64,000 nucleotides of DNA from Candidatus Neomarinimicrobiota bacterium (GCA_017656425.1 JACDNV010000010.1:22521-86520); one strand, 5' to 3'. Counted from the stretch's first letter, positions 25,403 to 35,170 are shown. The notes: generated by a model from the sequence alone, not told the origin. A program made the numbers and translations.

Positions 25403-27796
25403 TTAGCATTTTGACCATCCGCACATGGGACATGTCAGGCATCCGCTTTCGTGATAAACGGTAGTGCCACACTCTGGACATGTAGTTATTAATTTTTTGT
25501 TATCTGTATTACTGGAATGATCGTCGCCAATCTTTGCATCGAGCTGTTGCAATTCTATTGGACTATTATGTAGTTCAATACCATTCTTCCCATTTCCACT
25601 TACATTTTTATTCTGTTTTTCTTTTTCATTAATATACCATTCAAGGGATTTGGCAATGGCATCGGGTGTTGAAAGTATAACTTCGCCGTTTTCCCATACG
25701 GGACTTGGCCCACCAATACCTTTCAACTGCTTTATAATATCTTTTACATCAATTCCTGATCTCAGAGCAAGGGAAATTAATCTTCCGATTGCCTCAGATT
25801 CTTCCTGAGCCTGGCTTCCTGCCTTACCTATATTTGTAAAGACCTCACATAATCCGTATTCATCTTCATTTATTGTTATATACAAGTTACCTGAGCCAGT
25901 TTTTACCCTTTTTGTTATTCCCTTTGTTACGGTAGGTCTTGTCCGGGGATGAATCTTATGGGGTTTAGATGATTCTTTTTTATGTTCTTTTTTCTTGCCG
26001 ATATATAATACCTGCTGATCCTTGCTTCCATCTCTATAAATGGTTATACCCTTACAGCCAAGTTCATAAGCAAGCATGTATGCTTTTTTTACATCTTCTA
26101 CCGATGATTCTTTTCTGAAATTACATGTCTTGCTTACGGCATTATCTGTGTATTTCTGGAAAGCAGCCTGCATTCTGACGTGCCATTCTGGGGAAATATC
26201 ATGGGCGGTTACAAATACCTCTTTAATCCATTTGGGTATCTCAGGTATATTCTGTATCGATCCTTTTTTTTCTATTCTTTCCATGAGTTCGCTTGTATAT
26301 ATGTTTTCTTCGCGGCATGCTTCCTCAAAATATGGATTTATATAGAGAAGATTGGTCCCATTCATTACACTTTTAGTATAAACAAGTGAGAATAAAGGTT
26401 CTATGCCGCTTGAACATTCTGCGATCATAGAAATAGTACCTGTTGGGGCAATTGTTGTAACGGTAGCATTTCTTAATTTTGGACCGTCAGGATAAAAAAT
26501 GCTCTCTTTCCATTCAGGAAATGTTCCTCTTTCTTTTGCTAAATCAATGCTTTTTAACTTTGCTACCTCACTGATGAATTTCATTACTTTTTCTGCAATT
26601 TCGAGCGATTTGTCTGAATTATACGGTATACGTAATTTTATAAGCATATCAGCGAAACCCATTATTCCGAGACCAATTTTTCTTGTTTTTTTAACCATTT
26701 CTTCAATTTTCTTTATAGGAAATTTGTTGATATCTATGACATTATCAAGGAAATGCACTGCTTTTTCTACCACTTCTGCCAGTCTATCAAAGTCTATACT
26801 ATCATTAACAACAAAATTAGCGAGGTTAATTGAACCAAGATTGCATGATTCATATGGCAACAGGGGTTGTTCGCCACATGGGTTTGTTGCTTCTATCTGA
26901 CCCAACTTTGGAGTAGGGTTGTGTTCATTTATCTTGTCAATAAAAATAATACCAGGGTCTCCACACTTCCAGGCATTTTCTGTAATTAAATTAAAAACTT
27001 CTCTTGCATTTAATTTACCTGATACTTTACCATCCTTTGGGTTAATTAGCTCGTAATCTTCTCCCTTTTTGACTTTTTCCATAAATTCATTTGTTACAGC
27101 AACTGATATATTGAAATTGCTAAGCTCATTTGGGTCAAGTTTGCAGTTAATAAATTCGATAATATCAGGATGGTCGACCCTTAAAATGCCCATATTGGCT
27201 CCGCGCCTTGTGCCACCCTGCTTTACAGCTTCTGTTGCTGAGTTATAAACTTTCATAAAAGAGACTGGACCACTTGCTACTCCATTTGTAGACCTTACTA
27301 TACTATTTTTTGGTCTTATTCTTGAAAAAGAAAATCCTGTTCCACCACCACTTTTGTGAATAAGTGCAGTATCTTTCAACGTCTGAAATATTGATTCCAT
27401 TGAATCTTCTATTGGCAATACAAAACAGGCAGCAAGTTGACCGAGCTCTCTTCCAGCATTCATTAAGGTTGGAGAGTTTGGCATGAAGTCTTTATTTGCC
27501 ATTAAGTTGTAAAAATCAATGATTGTCTTTTTTACTTCATCTTTGGAAGCATTGTATAGAAAATCTACTTTACCGATCGTGCTCGCTACTCGCCACAGCA
27601 TATCCTCAGGTGTTTCGATGATATTACCGTTACTATCCTTTTTAAGATATCGGCGCTGAAGCACTTCCATTGCATTCCTTGAAAAATGAGGTTCTAACAG
27701 AGTTCCATTACCATAGAATTCATTTCTATCTATCGTAATTTCAGTTAACTCTCCCATTGACATTTCCCCCATTATTGTTTCCCTATTTTTACCCAC
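25403..27796 (-). CDS. nrdJ: Vitamin B12-dependent (class II) ribonucleotide reductase
   Basis: This makes deoxyribonucleotides with adenosylcobalamin and needs no oxygen. The protein of up to 797 aa shows MPNSPTLMNAGRELGQLAACFV, KSGGGTGFSFSRIRP, the catalytic NPCGEQPLLPYESCNLG, and APTGTISMIAECSSGIEP. The C-terminal CPECGTTVYHESGC and CPMCGWSKC supply redox and zinc-type cysteines. The start is uncertain among GTG 27796 and internal ATGs; the ATG 13 codons in follows GGGGG and looks best. An NrdR-box-like palindrome lies about 50 bases upstream. No cobalamin riboswitch is evident. Confidence 0.95.
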   Translation of the reverse strand: MGKNRETIMGEMSMGELTEITIDRNEFYGNGTLLEPHFSRNAMEVLQRRYLKKDSNGNIIETPEDMLWRVASTIGKVDFLYNASKDEVKKTIIDFYNLMANKDFMPNSPTLMNAGRELGQLAACFVLPIEDSMESIFQTLKDTALIHKSGGGTGFSFSRIRPKNSIVRSTNGVASGPVSFMKVYNSATEAVKQGGTRRGANMGILRVDHPDIIEFINCKLDPNELSNFNISVAVTNEFMEKVKKGEDYELINPKDGKVSGKLNAREVFNLITENAWKCGDPGIIFIDKINEHNPTPKLGQIEATNPCGEQPLLPYESCNLGSINLANFVVNDSIDFDRLAEVVEKAVHFLDNVIDINKFPIKKIEEMVKKTRKIGLGIMGFADMLIKLRIPYNSDKSLEIAEKVMKFISEVAKLKSIDLAKERGTFPEWKESIFYPDGPKLRNATVTTIAPTGTISMIAECSSGIEPLFSLVYTKSVMNGTNLLYINPYFEEACREENIYTSELMERIEKKGSIQNIPEIPKWIKEVFVTAHDISPEWHVRMQAAFQKYTDNAVSKTCNFRKESSVEDVKKAYMLAYELGCKGITIYRDGSKDQQVLYIGKKKEHKKESSKPHKIHPRTRPTVTKGITKRVKTGSGNLYITINEDEYGLCEVFTNIGKAGSQAQEESEAIGRLISLALRSGIDVKDIIKQLKGIGGPSPVWENGEVILSTPDAIAKSLEWYINEKEKQNKNVSGNGKNGIELHNSPIELQQLDAKIGDDHSSNTDNKKLITTCPECGTTVYHESGCLTCPMCGWSKC

Positions 27797-27848
27797 ACCA
27801 TACTAAAAATAATATAGAAATAAAATTACCAATTTGCAATACAATATT

Positions 27849-27864
27849 ATACAATATTTTGTAT
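27849..27864 (-). promoter_or_regulatory. NrdR-box-like palindrome upstream of nrdJ
   Basis: The 16-bp site ATACAATATTTTGTAT matches the published NrdR-box pattern (acaCwAtATaTwGtgt) at about 13 positions. It lies about 53 bases upstream of the nrdJ start. NrdR represses ribonucleotide reductase genes in most bacteria. A second, weaker ATACAATATT stretch overlaps it at 27839-27848, but a clear pair of boxes one or three turns apart is not seen. Confidence 0.5.
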
Positions 27865-28014
27865 TTGAACTAATAAAGATAACAATTACTTGTATTTTTT
27901 AAGTATTCGATTAGCTTATCTAAATTAGTTAAAAATGGTCTTAGAACAATGTGCTTAAAATGATTTTTAATATTTTTTATCATTTCTTAAATTTATTATA
28001 ATGATTTTTGATAA

Positions 28015-28085
28015 GCGGGTGTAGTTCAGTGGTAGAACACCAGCTTCCCAAGCTGGATACGAGGGTTCGATTCCCTTCACCCGCT
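28015..28085 (+). tRNA. tRNA-Gly (anticodon CCC)
   Basis: The cloverleaf closes well: acceptor GCGGGTG with CACCCGC, anticodon stem CCAGC/GCTGG with loop TTCCCAA giving anticodon CCC, and T-arm GAGGG-TTCGATT-CCCTT. It resembles the E. coli tRNA-Gly(CCC). The discriminator is T and the CCA end is not encoded. Confidence 0.96.
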
Positions 28086-28133
28086 CGATTTTCCCTCTTT
28101 GTAATTTTAAAACAAAATTAAAGTATGAATTAA

Positions 28134-29423
28134 ATGGTTAAAATATTAAAGATTGAAATGGATAGCATTGCAATGAAAGTTGGAATTTTACCGGGTGATT
28201 TCCTTGTTTCCATAAATGGACACGAGATAAATGATTTAATAGACCTGAAGTACTACGTTGCTGATGAAACAATTAATGTGAGGACAAAACGGGATGGGCA
28301 ATTTATTGATTATGAAATAGAGAAGGATTATGATGATGAGCTCGGTATAGTTATTGAAGATTTTGAAGTTAGATCATGTAATAATAATTGTATTTTCTGT
28401 TTCGCAATGCAAAATCCTCCTGGCCTTAGAAAAGCATTATATTTTAAGGATGAGGATTATAGACTTTCCTTTTTATATGGTAATTATATAACGATGACAA
28501 ATCTTGAAGAATCTGATCTTGAACGCATAGTGCGTATGAGATTATCTCCATTATATATTTCAGTACATGCAACAGATAAGAATCTGAGGAAAAAGATTTT
28601 TCAACGGGACAGTGATGATTATCTTTTTGATAAATTGGACTATTTAATGCGAGGCGAGATAGAGCTTCATGCTCAAATTGTTTTAATGCCAGGGATAAAT
28701 GATGGAGAAGCCTTAGAGAAAACAATTTCTGATTTATATCATTATAAAAGTTCAATCAAATCAGTGGCTATAGTTCCAGTGGGACTGACTAAATTTAGAA
28801 AAAACAGATACAAACTGACACCTGTTGACTCTGAATACGCAAGGAAGCTAATAAGGTGTTCAAAAAATTGGACAAAAAATTATTTTAATTCGGAGGGGAA
28901 TAAATTTGTCTACTTATCAGATGAGATTTTTCTTCTGGCAAATAGGACTATACCAGTTTCAAGTTATTATGGTTTCTATTATCAATTGGATAATGGTGTA
29001 GGACTGACCAGATATATGCTGGATGAGTTCAGGAAGATAATCAAAAAATTACCGAAGAAAATCAAAGGTAATAAGAGGGCATTATTTGTAACGGGAGTAC
29101 TTGCAAGATCAGTACTTAATAATTACGTAATATCCTATTTGAATACTATTGATGGATTACATGTTGATACTGTAAGTGTTATTAATAATTTTTTTGGCGA
29201 TTCTATAACTGTTTCGGGTTTGTTGGCAGGTGTAGATATTGTAGAACAGTTGAAGGATATTGTAAATAGTTATGACGTGATAGTTTTACCGCCCCGGTGT
29301 ATAAATGAAGATTGCTTATTCATAGATGATATGACCATAGAAGATATTGAACGGGAATTGGGCAAAAAAGTAATTGTTTTTAACGAAAATTTTTTTGATT
29401 TAATAAATCATGTCCAGAAATAG
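28134..29423 (+). CDS. DUF512 radical SAM protein with N-terminal PDZ-like domain
   Basis: This is a 429-aa protein of the conserved, functionally unassigned DUF512 family. Residues 1-70 look like a PDZ domain (SIAMKVGILPGDFLVSINGH). The iron-sulfur cysteines are C82, C86 and C89 in CNNNCIFCF, an unusual Cx3Cx2C spacing match for radical SAM proteins. GLRKALYFKDEDYRLSFLYG and ISVHATD follow. In many genomes this gene is next to der, as here, where the two overlap by 14 bases. Substrate and reaction are unknown. Confidence 0.9.
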   Translation: MVKILKIEMDSIAMKVGILPGDFLVSINGHEINDLIDLKYYVADETINVRTKRDGQFIDYEIEKDYDDELGIVIEDFEVRSCNNNCIFCFAMQNPPGLRKALYFKDEDYRLSFLYGNYITMTNLEESDLERIVRMRLSPLYISVHATDKNLRKKIFQRDSDDYLFDKLDYLMRGEIELHAQIVLMPGINDGEALEKTISDLYHYKSSIKSVAIVPVGLTKFRKNRYKLTPVDSEYARKLIRCSKNWTKNYFNSEGNKFVYLSDEIFLLANRTIPVSSYYGFYYQLDNGVGLTRYMLDEFRKIIKKLPKKIKGNKRALFVTGVLARSVLNNYVISYLNTIDGLHVDTVSVINNFFGDSITVSGLLAGVDIVEQLKDIVNSYDVIVLPPRCINEDCLFIDDMTIEDIERELGKKVIVFNENFFDLINHVQK

Positions 29424-30726
29424 TCCAATTGTTGCAATAGTTGGACGTCCCAATGTGGGAAAATCTACCTTATTTAATAGATTAATAAAAAAGAGAAGAG
29501 CTATAGTTCACTCTGAAGCTGGGATAACCAGAGATAGGATTAGTGAAATAGTTACCTGGGGTGGCAATAGGTTTGTCCTTGTCGATACTGGTGGGTATAG
29601 TACTGATGAAAATGTAATTTCTAAGGCTATCAGGAAGCAGGTGGAGTTTGCAGTTAATGAGGCAGATCTTATACTATTTATTGTGGATGTGAAGAGTGGA
29701 ATTGTTTCTGAGGATAGAGAAGTAGCGAGTTTGTTACGGAAATCGGGAAAGGAAGTGATATTGGTTGTGAATAAGGTTGATAATGAGAAACTTCAAAATG
29801 ATGTAGTTGAATTTTATGAGCTTGGTTTTGACGAACCCGTTTTAATCTCTGCTCTTCATGGCTCAAATACGGGTGATTTGCTGGATTTAATTATTAAGAA
29901 ACTACCATTTGTAACAGCAGATAAAGAGATAGATGAGAATAAAATTAAACTTACAATAGTGGGTATGCCGAATGTAGGGAAATCATCGATATTAAACGCA
30001 CTATTAGGTAAAGAAGTTAGTATAATAACAGAGATACCGGGAACGACGAGAGATACTGTGGACACGACTGTCAAGTATTATGGAAACGAGATAGTATTGA
30101 TAGATACTGCTGGACTTAGAAAGAAAAGCGCTGTAAAGAGTGATATAGAGTTTTACAGTGCAATTAGAACAATTCAAGCAATAGAAAGATGTGACATTGC
30201 GGCTGTTGTAATTGATGCTGTTAAAGGTATAGGGGTAAATGATATAAATATCATTCGAAAGGTTATCGAGAAAGGAAAAGGAATGATGATTATTGTAAAT
30301 AAATGGGATTTGATCGAGAAAAAACATGACACTATGGATATATATAAAAAAAATTTAATAAGTAGATTAAATATATTAAAAGATTATCCAATACTTTTTA
30401 CATCGGCTATTACAAAAAAGAGAATATTTCAAATATATCCTACTGCACTGCAAATATATGAAAATCTAACAAGGCGCATTCCAACAAGTAAACTGAACGA
30501 TAGCATACTTCAGATAATAAAAGCAATGCCTCCTCCTTCCTATAAAGGTAAATTTATTCATATAAAATATGTAACCCAGATTAAACAAGCCCCTCCTGTT
30601 TTCGTCTTCTTTTGCAATGAGCCAAGAGGAATAAAAGAAAACTATAGAAAATTTTTAGAGAATAAAATAAGGGAAATATGTGATTTTATGGGCGTTCCAA
30701 TAAAGTTACTTTTTAGAGGGAAATAG
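29410..30726 (+). CDS. der: Ribosome-associated GTPase Der (EngA)
   Basis: This is a tandem-GTPase assembly factor for the 50S subunit. Two G domains are plain: the first with GRPNVGKSTLFNRL and DTGGYS, the second with GMPNVGKSSILNALLG and DTAGLRKKS, followed by NKWDL. A KH-like C-terminal domain ends the 438-aa protein. It overlaps the DUF512 gene. Confidence 0.96.
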   Translation: MSRNSPIVAIVGRPNVGKSTLFNRLIKKRRAIVHSEAGITRDRISEIVTWGGNRFVLVDTGGYSTDENVISKAIRKQVEFAVNEADLILFIVDVKSGIVSEDREVASLLRKSGKEVILVVNKVDNEKLQNDVVEFYELGFDEPVLISALHGSNTGDLLDLIIKKLPFVTADKEIDENKIKLTIVGMPNVGKSSILNALLGKEVSIITEIPGTTRDTVDTTVKYYGNEIVLIDTAGLRKKSAVKSDIEFYSAIRTIQAIERCDIAAVVIDAVKGIGVNDINIIRKVIEKGKGMMIIVNKWDLIEKKHDTMDIYKKNLISRLNILKDYPILFTSAITKKRIFQIYPTALQIYENLTRRIPTSKLNDSILQIIKAMPPPSYKGKFIHIKYVTQIKQAPPVFVFFCNEPRGIKENYRKFLENKIREICDFMGVPIKLLFRGK

Positions 30727-30728
30727 AT

Positions 30729-32375
30729 TTGTCTTTTAAAAATGTGATCTTTATATGTTTGTTTTCATTATCCACCATTTATTCCACTTCACTTTTAGAG
30801 CAATTGGGTATTGACGAGAGGGAGTTAACGAGTTTTAATAGTAAGGATGACCTGGGTTTAATAGCGTATATAAATAAGAAAGGATTATATAAAATATCAT
30901 CTCGTCCACAGCTACCCGAATATATACTGAGTACTGATGGACATTTTAAAATACATTATACAACTACAGGTCAGGATTCTGTAAGTATAGATGATAAAGA
31001 TAATAATGGGATACCTGATTATATAGATGAGGTGTCCAGGACAGCGGAAAGGGCCTATAGACTTCTTATTGATACACTTGGCTTTGAACCTCCGCCTATT
31101 GATGGTGTAGATGGAGATGAGATTGATATATATGTAAGAAATTTAAAAGGGAATTATTACGGAATAACCTGGCCTGAAAATGCGGTAACTTCAACTAAGC
31201 GTGAGTATGATTATACTTCTTACCTGGAAATAGACAATGACTATTCAGAGACGGCATACAATACAAAGGGGATTGATGCACTTCATGTTACAATATCTCA
31301 TGAATTTTTTCATATGGTACAATTGGGGTATAATTGGTATCAGTCAAATAATGTTGACCAAACGAATGGAGATACGTTTTTTTTAGAGTGGTGCTCCGTT
31401 TGGTTTGAGGAAAGAGCATATCCTGAAGCCAATGATTATTTGAACTATTTAGGACAATTTTTTTATTTCCCATATAAATCAGTCTGGGATAATAGTTATA
31501 GCTATTCTCTGGGTATTTTTTTACGATATGTTTTTGATTTATATGGAGAGAAGATAATAAAAGAGATATGGGATAAGATCGGTGAGAATAAGTATGCCAT
31601 GGATGCATTTAATGAGATAATGAGTGGTTATAATACAAATATGGCTGAGCTATGGAATGGATTTTTTTATAAAATATATTATTCAAATAATAAATATGAT
31701 CCAGATAGGTCACTTTGTGCTGATGCGAAGTTCTTTCCTCCTTTGAATTATTCTTTTGTTGGTAACTTTTTTAACAGGGATACTATCTGTATAGGTAAGA
31801 GAGTCAACAGATATGCGACTTTACCTGTACTTCTGACATTTAACGATAGGTGTATTATTCAAATTACTGATATTAGTAAAAATTTTGAACTTACAATCTT
31901 CGGGTATTTGATTGATAGATATTTGAAGGATGATATATTCGGGGTTATTGGAAATTCAAGGTATTTTCCCCTTGGATGGTTTGGTTCTCATGATACTCTT
32001 GCATTTTTTATAACTAACACAAGTCTGGATAGCAGTATTTCTGTTTCTTTTAATGCATTGGCAATACCAGAAGGTGTTGAAATTTCTAGTGAAATAACAA
32101 AGATTTATCCGAACCCGTTATTTACAGATGATTCTCGATTAAGTATCGAATTATTTTCCGATAATAGTTATGATAAAGTTAGTGTGAATTTATTTGATAT
32201 ACTGGGTAGAAAAGTATATTCCAGATATATTGAAAAAGATATCGAGTTGGGTATAAATATCATTGATATAGATATTAGCGAATTTACTAAAATAAACCTA
32301 TCATCGGGTGTTTATATAGTTCATGTGAAACTGGGGGAAAATAATATTTATAAAAAAGTAACATTTCTGAGGTAG
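30729..32375 (+). CDS. Secreted metallopeptidase-like protein with type IX secretion C-terminal domain
   Basis: This 548-aa protein has a signal peptide (NVIFICLFSLSTIYS). Its middle part carries the zinc-type motif H191-E192-F-F-H195 (ISHEFFHMVQLGYNW), in the style of the MXAN_6640-type putative metalloproteases; a calcium-loop-like DDKDNNGIPDYIDE precedes it. The last ~90 residues (KIYPNPLF, NLFDILGRKVYS, LSSGVYIVHVKLGENN, KVTFLR) form a typical type A type IX sorting domain. The start is TTG 30729 with GAGGG upstream. It should be exported across the outer membrane if a T9SS is present. Substrate and proteolytic activity are unproven. Confidence 0.85.
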   Translation: MSFKNVIFICLFSLSTIYSTSLLEQLGIDERELTSFNSKDDLGLIAYINKKGLYKISSRPQLPEYILSTDGHFKIHYTTTGQDSVSIDDKDNNGIPDYIDEVSRTAERAYRLLIDTLGFEPPPIDGVDGDEIDIYVRNLKGNYYGITWPENAVTSTKREYDYTSYLEIDNDYSETAYNTKGIDALHVTISHEFFHMVQLGYNWYQSNNVDQTNGDTFFLEWCSVWFEERAYPEANDYLNYLGQFFYFPYKSVWDNSYSYSLGIFLRYVFDLYGEKIIKEIWDKIGENKYAMDAFNEIMSGYNTNMAELWNGFFYKIYYSNNKYDPDRSLCADAKFFPPLNYSFVGNFFNRDTICIGKRVNRYATLPVLLTFNDRCIIQITDISKNFELTIFGYLIDRYLKDDIFGVIGNSRYFPLGWFGSHDTLAFFITNTSLDSSISVSFNALAIPEGVEISSEITKIYPNPLFTDDSRLSIELFSDNSYDKVSVNLFDILGRKVYSRYIEKDIELGINIIDIDISEFTKINLSSGVYIVHVKLGENNIYKKVTFLR

Positions 32376-32376
32376 T

Positions 32377-32958
32377 ATGTATAATGAGATTGTAAATGAG
32401 GTTGAATATACCGAAAAAATTGTTGATTCGAAATTTCTCGGTTATGTTTATAAAATACAGACTAAAAATGAGGGTTATGGTAAAATAGAAAAGGTAAAGA
32501 AAATGCATCCAAAAGCTACTCATGTATGCTGGGCAATGCGATACTTGGACCAAGATACCGGACAATTGTATTATTATTTTGATGATGCGGGAGAACCTTC
32601 TGGTACAGCAGGTAAACCTATATTAAAAGTACTGAGTAACAGGGGTTTAGTAAATTTGATCTGCATTGTTGTTAGGTATTTTGGCGGAACAAAACTTGGT
32701 AAAGGGGGACTGATAAGAGCATACAGTAATATAACGACAAGAACCGTAGAGAAGGCGGGAATTACTGCGTATGAGAAAATAATAAAAGATTGTTTTTACG
32801 TTGGTTATAAAGAACTGCCCAATATTGTAAATATATTAAGGTCTAACAATCTAGATTATAACCTAGATTATAAAGAGGATGTGGTAAAGATTACAACTGA
32901 GATAAAAGAATCTTTGTATAAGAAATTAAAAAATAAACTGAGTGTGTTATCAAAATAA
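32377..32958 (+). CDS. YigZ/IMPACT family protein
   Basis: This is a 193-aa protein of the YigZ (UPF0029, Impact N-terminal) family, whose bacterial role is not well defined though nucleic acid or ribosome association has been proposed. The signature segments DDAGEPSGTAGKPIL and VVRYFGGTKLGKGGLIRAY are intact, and a DUF1949-like C-terminal part follows. It begins one base after the peptidase gene. A structured RNA begins immediately after its stop. Confidence 0.92.
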   Translation: MYNEIVNEVEYTEKIVDSKFLGYVYKIQTKNEGYGKIEKVKKMHPKATHVCWAMRYLDQDTGQLYYYFDDAGEPSGTAGKPILKVLSNRGLVNLICIVVRYFGGTKLGKGGLIRAYSNITTRTVEKAGITAYEKIIKDCFYVGYKELPNIVNILRSNNLDYNLDYKEDVVKITTEIKESLYKKLKNKLSVLSK

Positions 32959-32963
32959 AAGAT

Positions 32964-33127
32964 CCTGCAATGGCAAAGTGAGATTAACTGGAACCCAGCT
33001 TAGTCACGGTGGGTGCCTCCCGAGCGGTTCAAGCTTCCTCGACGAAGAGGCCTGCTTTCCGCGCCCGGAGTTGAGCTCCCTTTCTTGTGGTGTTGGTCCC
33101 AGCAATACAGCACTTTGCCATTGCAGG
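32964..33127 (+). ncRNA. Rod-shaped structured RNA, 6S RNA-like architecture
   Basis: A GC-rich island of 164 bases stands out from its AT-rich surroundings and folds into one long rod. The ends pair perfectly over 17 bp (32964-32980 with 33111-33127). A second helix is 32988-32995 (CTGGAACC) with 33095-33102 (GGTCCCAG). A roughly 15-base bubble on each side follows, then GGG/CCC (33011-33013, 33078-33080), CTCC/GGAG (33017-33020, 33067-33070), GCGG/CCGC (33024-33027, 33059-33062), AAGC/GCTT and a CCTC/GAGG hairpin tip. Closing stem, central bubble and terminal stem-loop match the layout of 6S RNA, which binds RNA polymerase. I see no SRP, RNase P or tmRNA signatures. Strand is chosen from gene context; the palindromic fold alone does not decide it. 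Confidence 0.6.
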
Positions 33128-33904
33128 AAGCTCTATTTATTCATTCTGTTTTCAATTACCGCAAATTTAATATAAGTAGTCTACTACATAACATCAAGAG
33201 GTATTTTAAGTTTCCTAATATTTTTTATACATGTGTAAATGTTTATACTTGTACAAAAGCATTTATAGGTTCATTCAATTTAAAGAGATAATTATAAAAG
33301 TGGAGTTGACTAAATTCGAGTTTGGATAAACATTAATAAAATATTTATTGTTTCTAAAGCCATTAATTAAGGAAATTTTAATTAAAAAGAGTGTTAGAAA
33401 AATTTAATTATATAGTGATAAAGAACTAAGAAAAGTTTGAGAAATTTGATATTGTTGGAGATAATATCAAATGTATGGTAATAGGATATATAAGAGGTGA
33501 ATTTAATTGCAGAAATTTAAAAGCAGATTTTTAACAAAATAATATATACCGGGTGACAAAGGGTGGTTATATATTAGATGCCGATATTTCTATATATACG
33601 CTCGATTATACATCCTGGAAAGAGAGCATTATGGCAGGAAAGCCCTTAAGAGAAATTTTTAGGATAGTTATAAATAATATTTGAGTCTCATTTAAAAATG
33701 TGATTATAGTTAGTGATAATATAAACACTGATAGAATGGTACGATTAATCCTGGTATGAGCACATGTCTGGTAAAAACAGATAAATATTGATGTATTTAA
33801 TAAAGCCATGATAAAGTCTCAATTTATCCTTGATTCTATAAAAAGTCTTAAAGATATTATCGATTGCTAAATTGTATGATCATGCACAGAGGAGGGTGTG
33901 AGTG
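33128..33904. other. AT-rich intergenic stretch without a recognised gene
   Basis: About 780 bases with no convincing coding sequence. A 9-bp inverted repeat with a 9-base loop lies at 33445-33471 (TTTGATATT / AATATCAAA) without a T run. A 43-codon open frame from GTG 33553 to 33684, after which the same frame stays readable past one stop, may be a gene remnant, but I recognise no family. The end carries GGAGG at 33891-33895 for the next gene. Confidence 0.5.
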
Positions 33905-35116
33905 ATGAGGAAATTATTGATTGTATTTTTAATTATAGGAAATTTGGTTTTCCCACAGAAATTTGAAAAGCTGGCATTAACTCCACCAATGGGTTGGAAT
34001 AGCTGGAATACTTTTGGTATGAATATTAATGAAAAAGTAATAAAAGAAGTAGCTGATGCTATGGTTGAATATGGATTACTTGATGCTGGATACGAATATG
34101 TTGTTATTGATGACGGATGGGCGAATGAGAGAGATAGTTTAGGATTTATTGTACCTGACCCTGAAAAATTTCCATCGGGAATGAAAGCGCTTGCTGATTA
34201 TGTTCATTCAAAGGGTCTAAAATTTGGGATTTATTCTTGTGCGGGCTGGAAAACCTGCGGCGGCAGACCAGGATCGAGGGGATATGAGTTCCAGGATGCG
34301 ATTAAATATGCTGAGTGGGGTGTTGACTATTTAAAATATGATTGGTGTTATACCGACTCAAGAGATGCAAAGGATGCTTATACTATTATGAGAAATGCTT
34401 TATTTAAAGCAGGTAGACCAATTGTCTTCAGTATTTGTGAATGGGGAACAAATAAACCATGGGAATGGGCAAAAGATATCGGTCATTTATGGAGAACTAC
34501 AGGTGATATTATAAAGGATAATCCAAGCTTTGATGGTGTGGTGAACCACGGTTCATGGAAATCATGGGGAGTGATGAGAATTGCTGATATGACCGAACCC
34601 TTGAGACAATATGCAGGACCCGATCACTGGAATGATCCGGATATGCTTGTAGTTGGGATGGGCATGACAGAAGCAGAGGATAGAGCCCATTTTTCACTCT
34701 GGTGTATGATGGCAGCTCCATTATTTGCCGGTAACGATGTAAGAAATATGTCCCAGACCACGATTGAAATATTGACTAATAAGGAAGTAATAGCGGTGGA
34801 TCAGGATTTTCTGGGAATACCGGGGTTTAGATTTAGGCAGGAAAATGGAATAGAGGTTTGGTATAGACCACTAAATGGTGAAGATTGGGCTGTTTTATTT
34901 TTAAATAGGAGTCTTGAAACTAAAGATATTTTTTGGGATTGGAGAAAAAATTATACATGGGATGGCATATCCCAAAGGTCCTTTGATTGTAATAAAACTA
35001 CTTATTCGATTAGGGATTTATGGGAGCACAAAAATATAGGAACAACGGAAAAACCATTCAGAAGAAAACTTATATCCCATGATGTTGCAATGTTACGATT
35101 AATACCTGAAAAATAA
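33905..35116 (+). CDS. Alpha-galactosidase, GH27 family
   Basis: This is a GH27 retaining glycosidase of 403 aa that releases terminal alpha-galactose (or related residues). An N-terminal hydrophobic signal (MRKLLIVFLIIGNLVF) indicates export. It starts LTPPMGWNSWNTFG, with VIDDGW, the nucleophile D146 in LKYDWCY and the acid/base D201 in WRTTGDI. Conserved cysteines and HWNDPDMLVVG follow. I prefer ATG 33905 over GTG 33902 because of GGAGG at nine bases. The C-terminal beta domain (LNRSLETKDI, DLWEHKN) is complete. Galactomannan or galactoside breakdown would fit the GH130 gene downstream. Confidence 0.92.
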   Translation: MRKLLIVFLIIGNLVFPQKFEKLALTPPMGWNSWNTFGMNINEKVIKEVADAMVEYGLLDAGYEYVVIDDGWANERDSLGFIVPDPEKFPSGMKALADYVHSKGLKFGIYSCAGWKTCGGRPGSRGYEFQDAIKYAEWGVDYLKYDWCYTDSRDAKDAYTIMRNALFKAGRPIVFSICEWGTNKPWEWAKDIGHLWRTTGDIIKDNPSFDGVVNHGSWKSWGVMRIADMTEPLRQYAGPDHWNDPDMLVVGMGMTEAEDRAHFSLWCMMAAPLFAGNDVRNMSQTTIEILTNKEVIAVDQDFLGIPGFRFRQENGIEVWYRPLNGEDWAVLFLNRSLETKDIFWDWRKNYTWDGISQRSFDCNKTTYSIRDLWEHKNIGTTEKPFRRKLISHDVAMLRLIPEK

Positions 35117-35170
35117 TAATTTGAAAAATTCTATTGTAGTGTTTAATTTAGATGCCGATTTTTGTAAAAT

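Noticed and set aside
26076-26900. Plus-strand open frames opposite nrdJ
   Set aside because: They are antisense to a strongly conserved reductase gene and show no protein family features.
27797-28014. Cobalamin riboswitch in front of nrdJ
   Set aside because: No B12-box (GCCACTG-like) sequence or long structured leader is visible; the NrdR-like palindrome explains the region better.
32942-33291. Two overlapping open frames over the GC-rich island
   Set aside because: They cover the palindromic RNA, have no start signals and look like translated helix arms; composition explains their length.
33553-33684. 43-codon frame with GTG start in the AT-rich stretch, readable past one stop
   Set aside because: No ribosome binding site and no recognised family; kept only as a possible remnant in the intergenic note.
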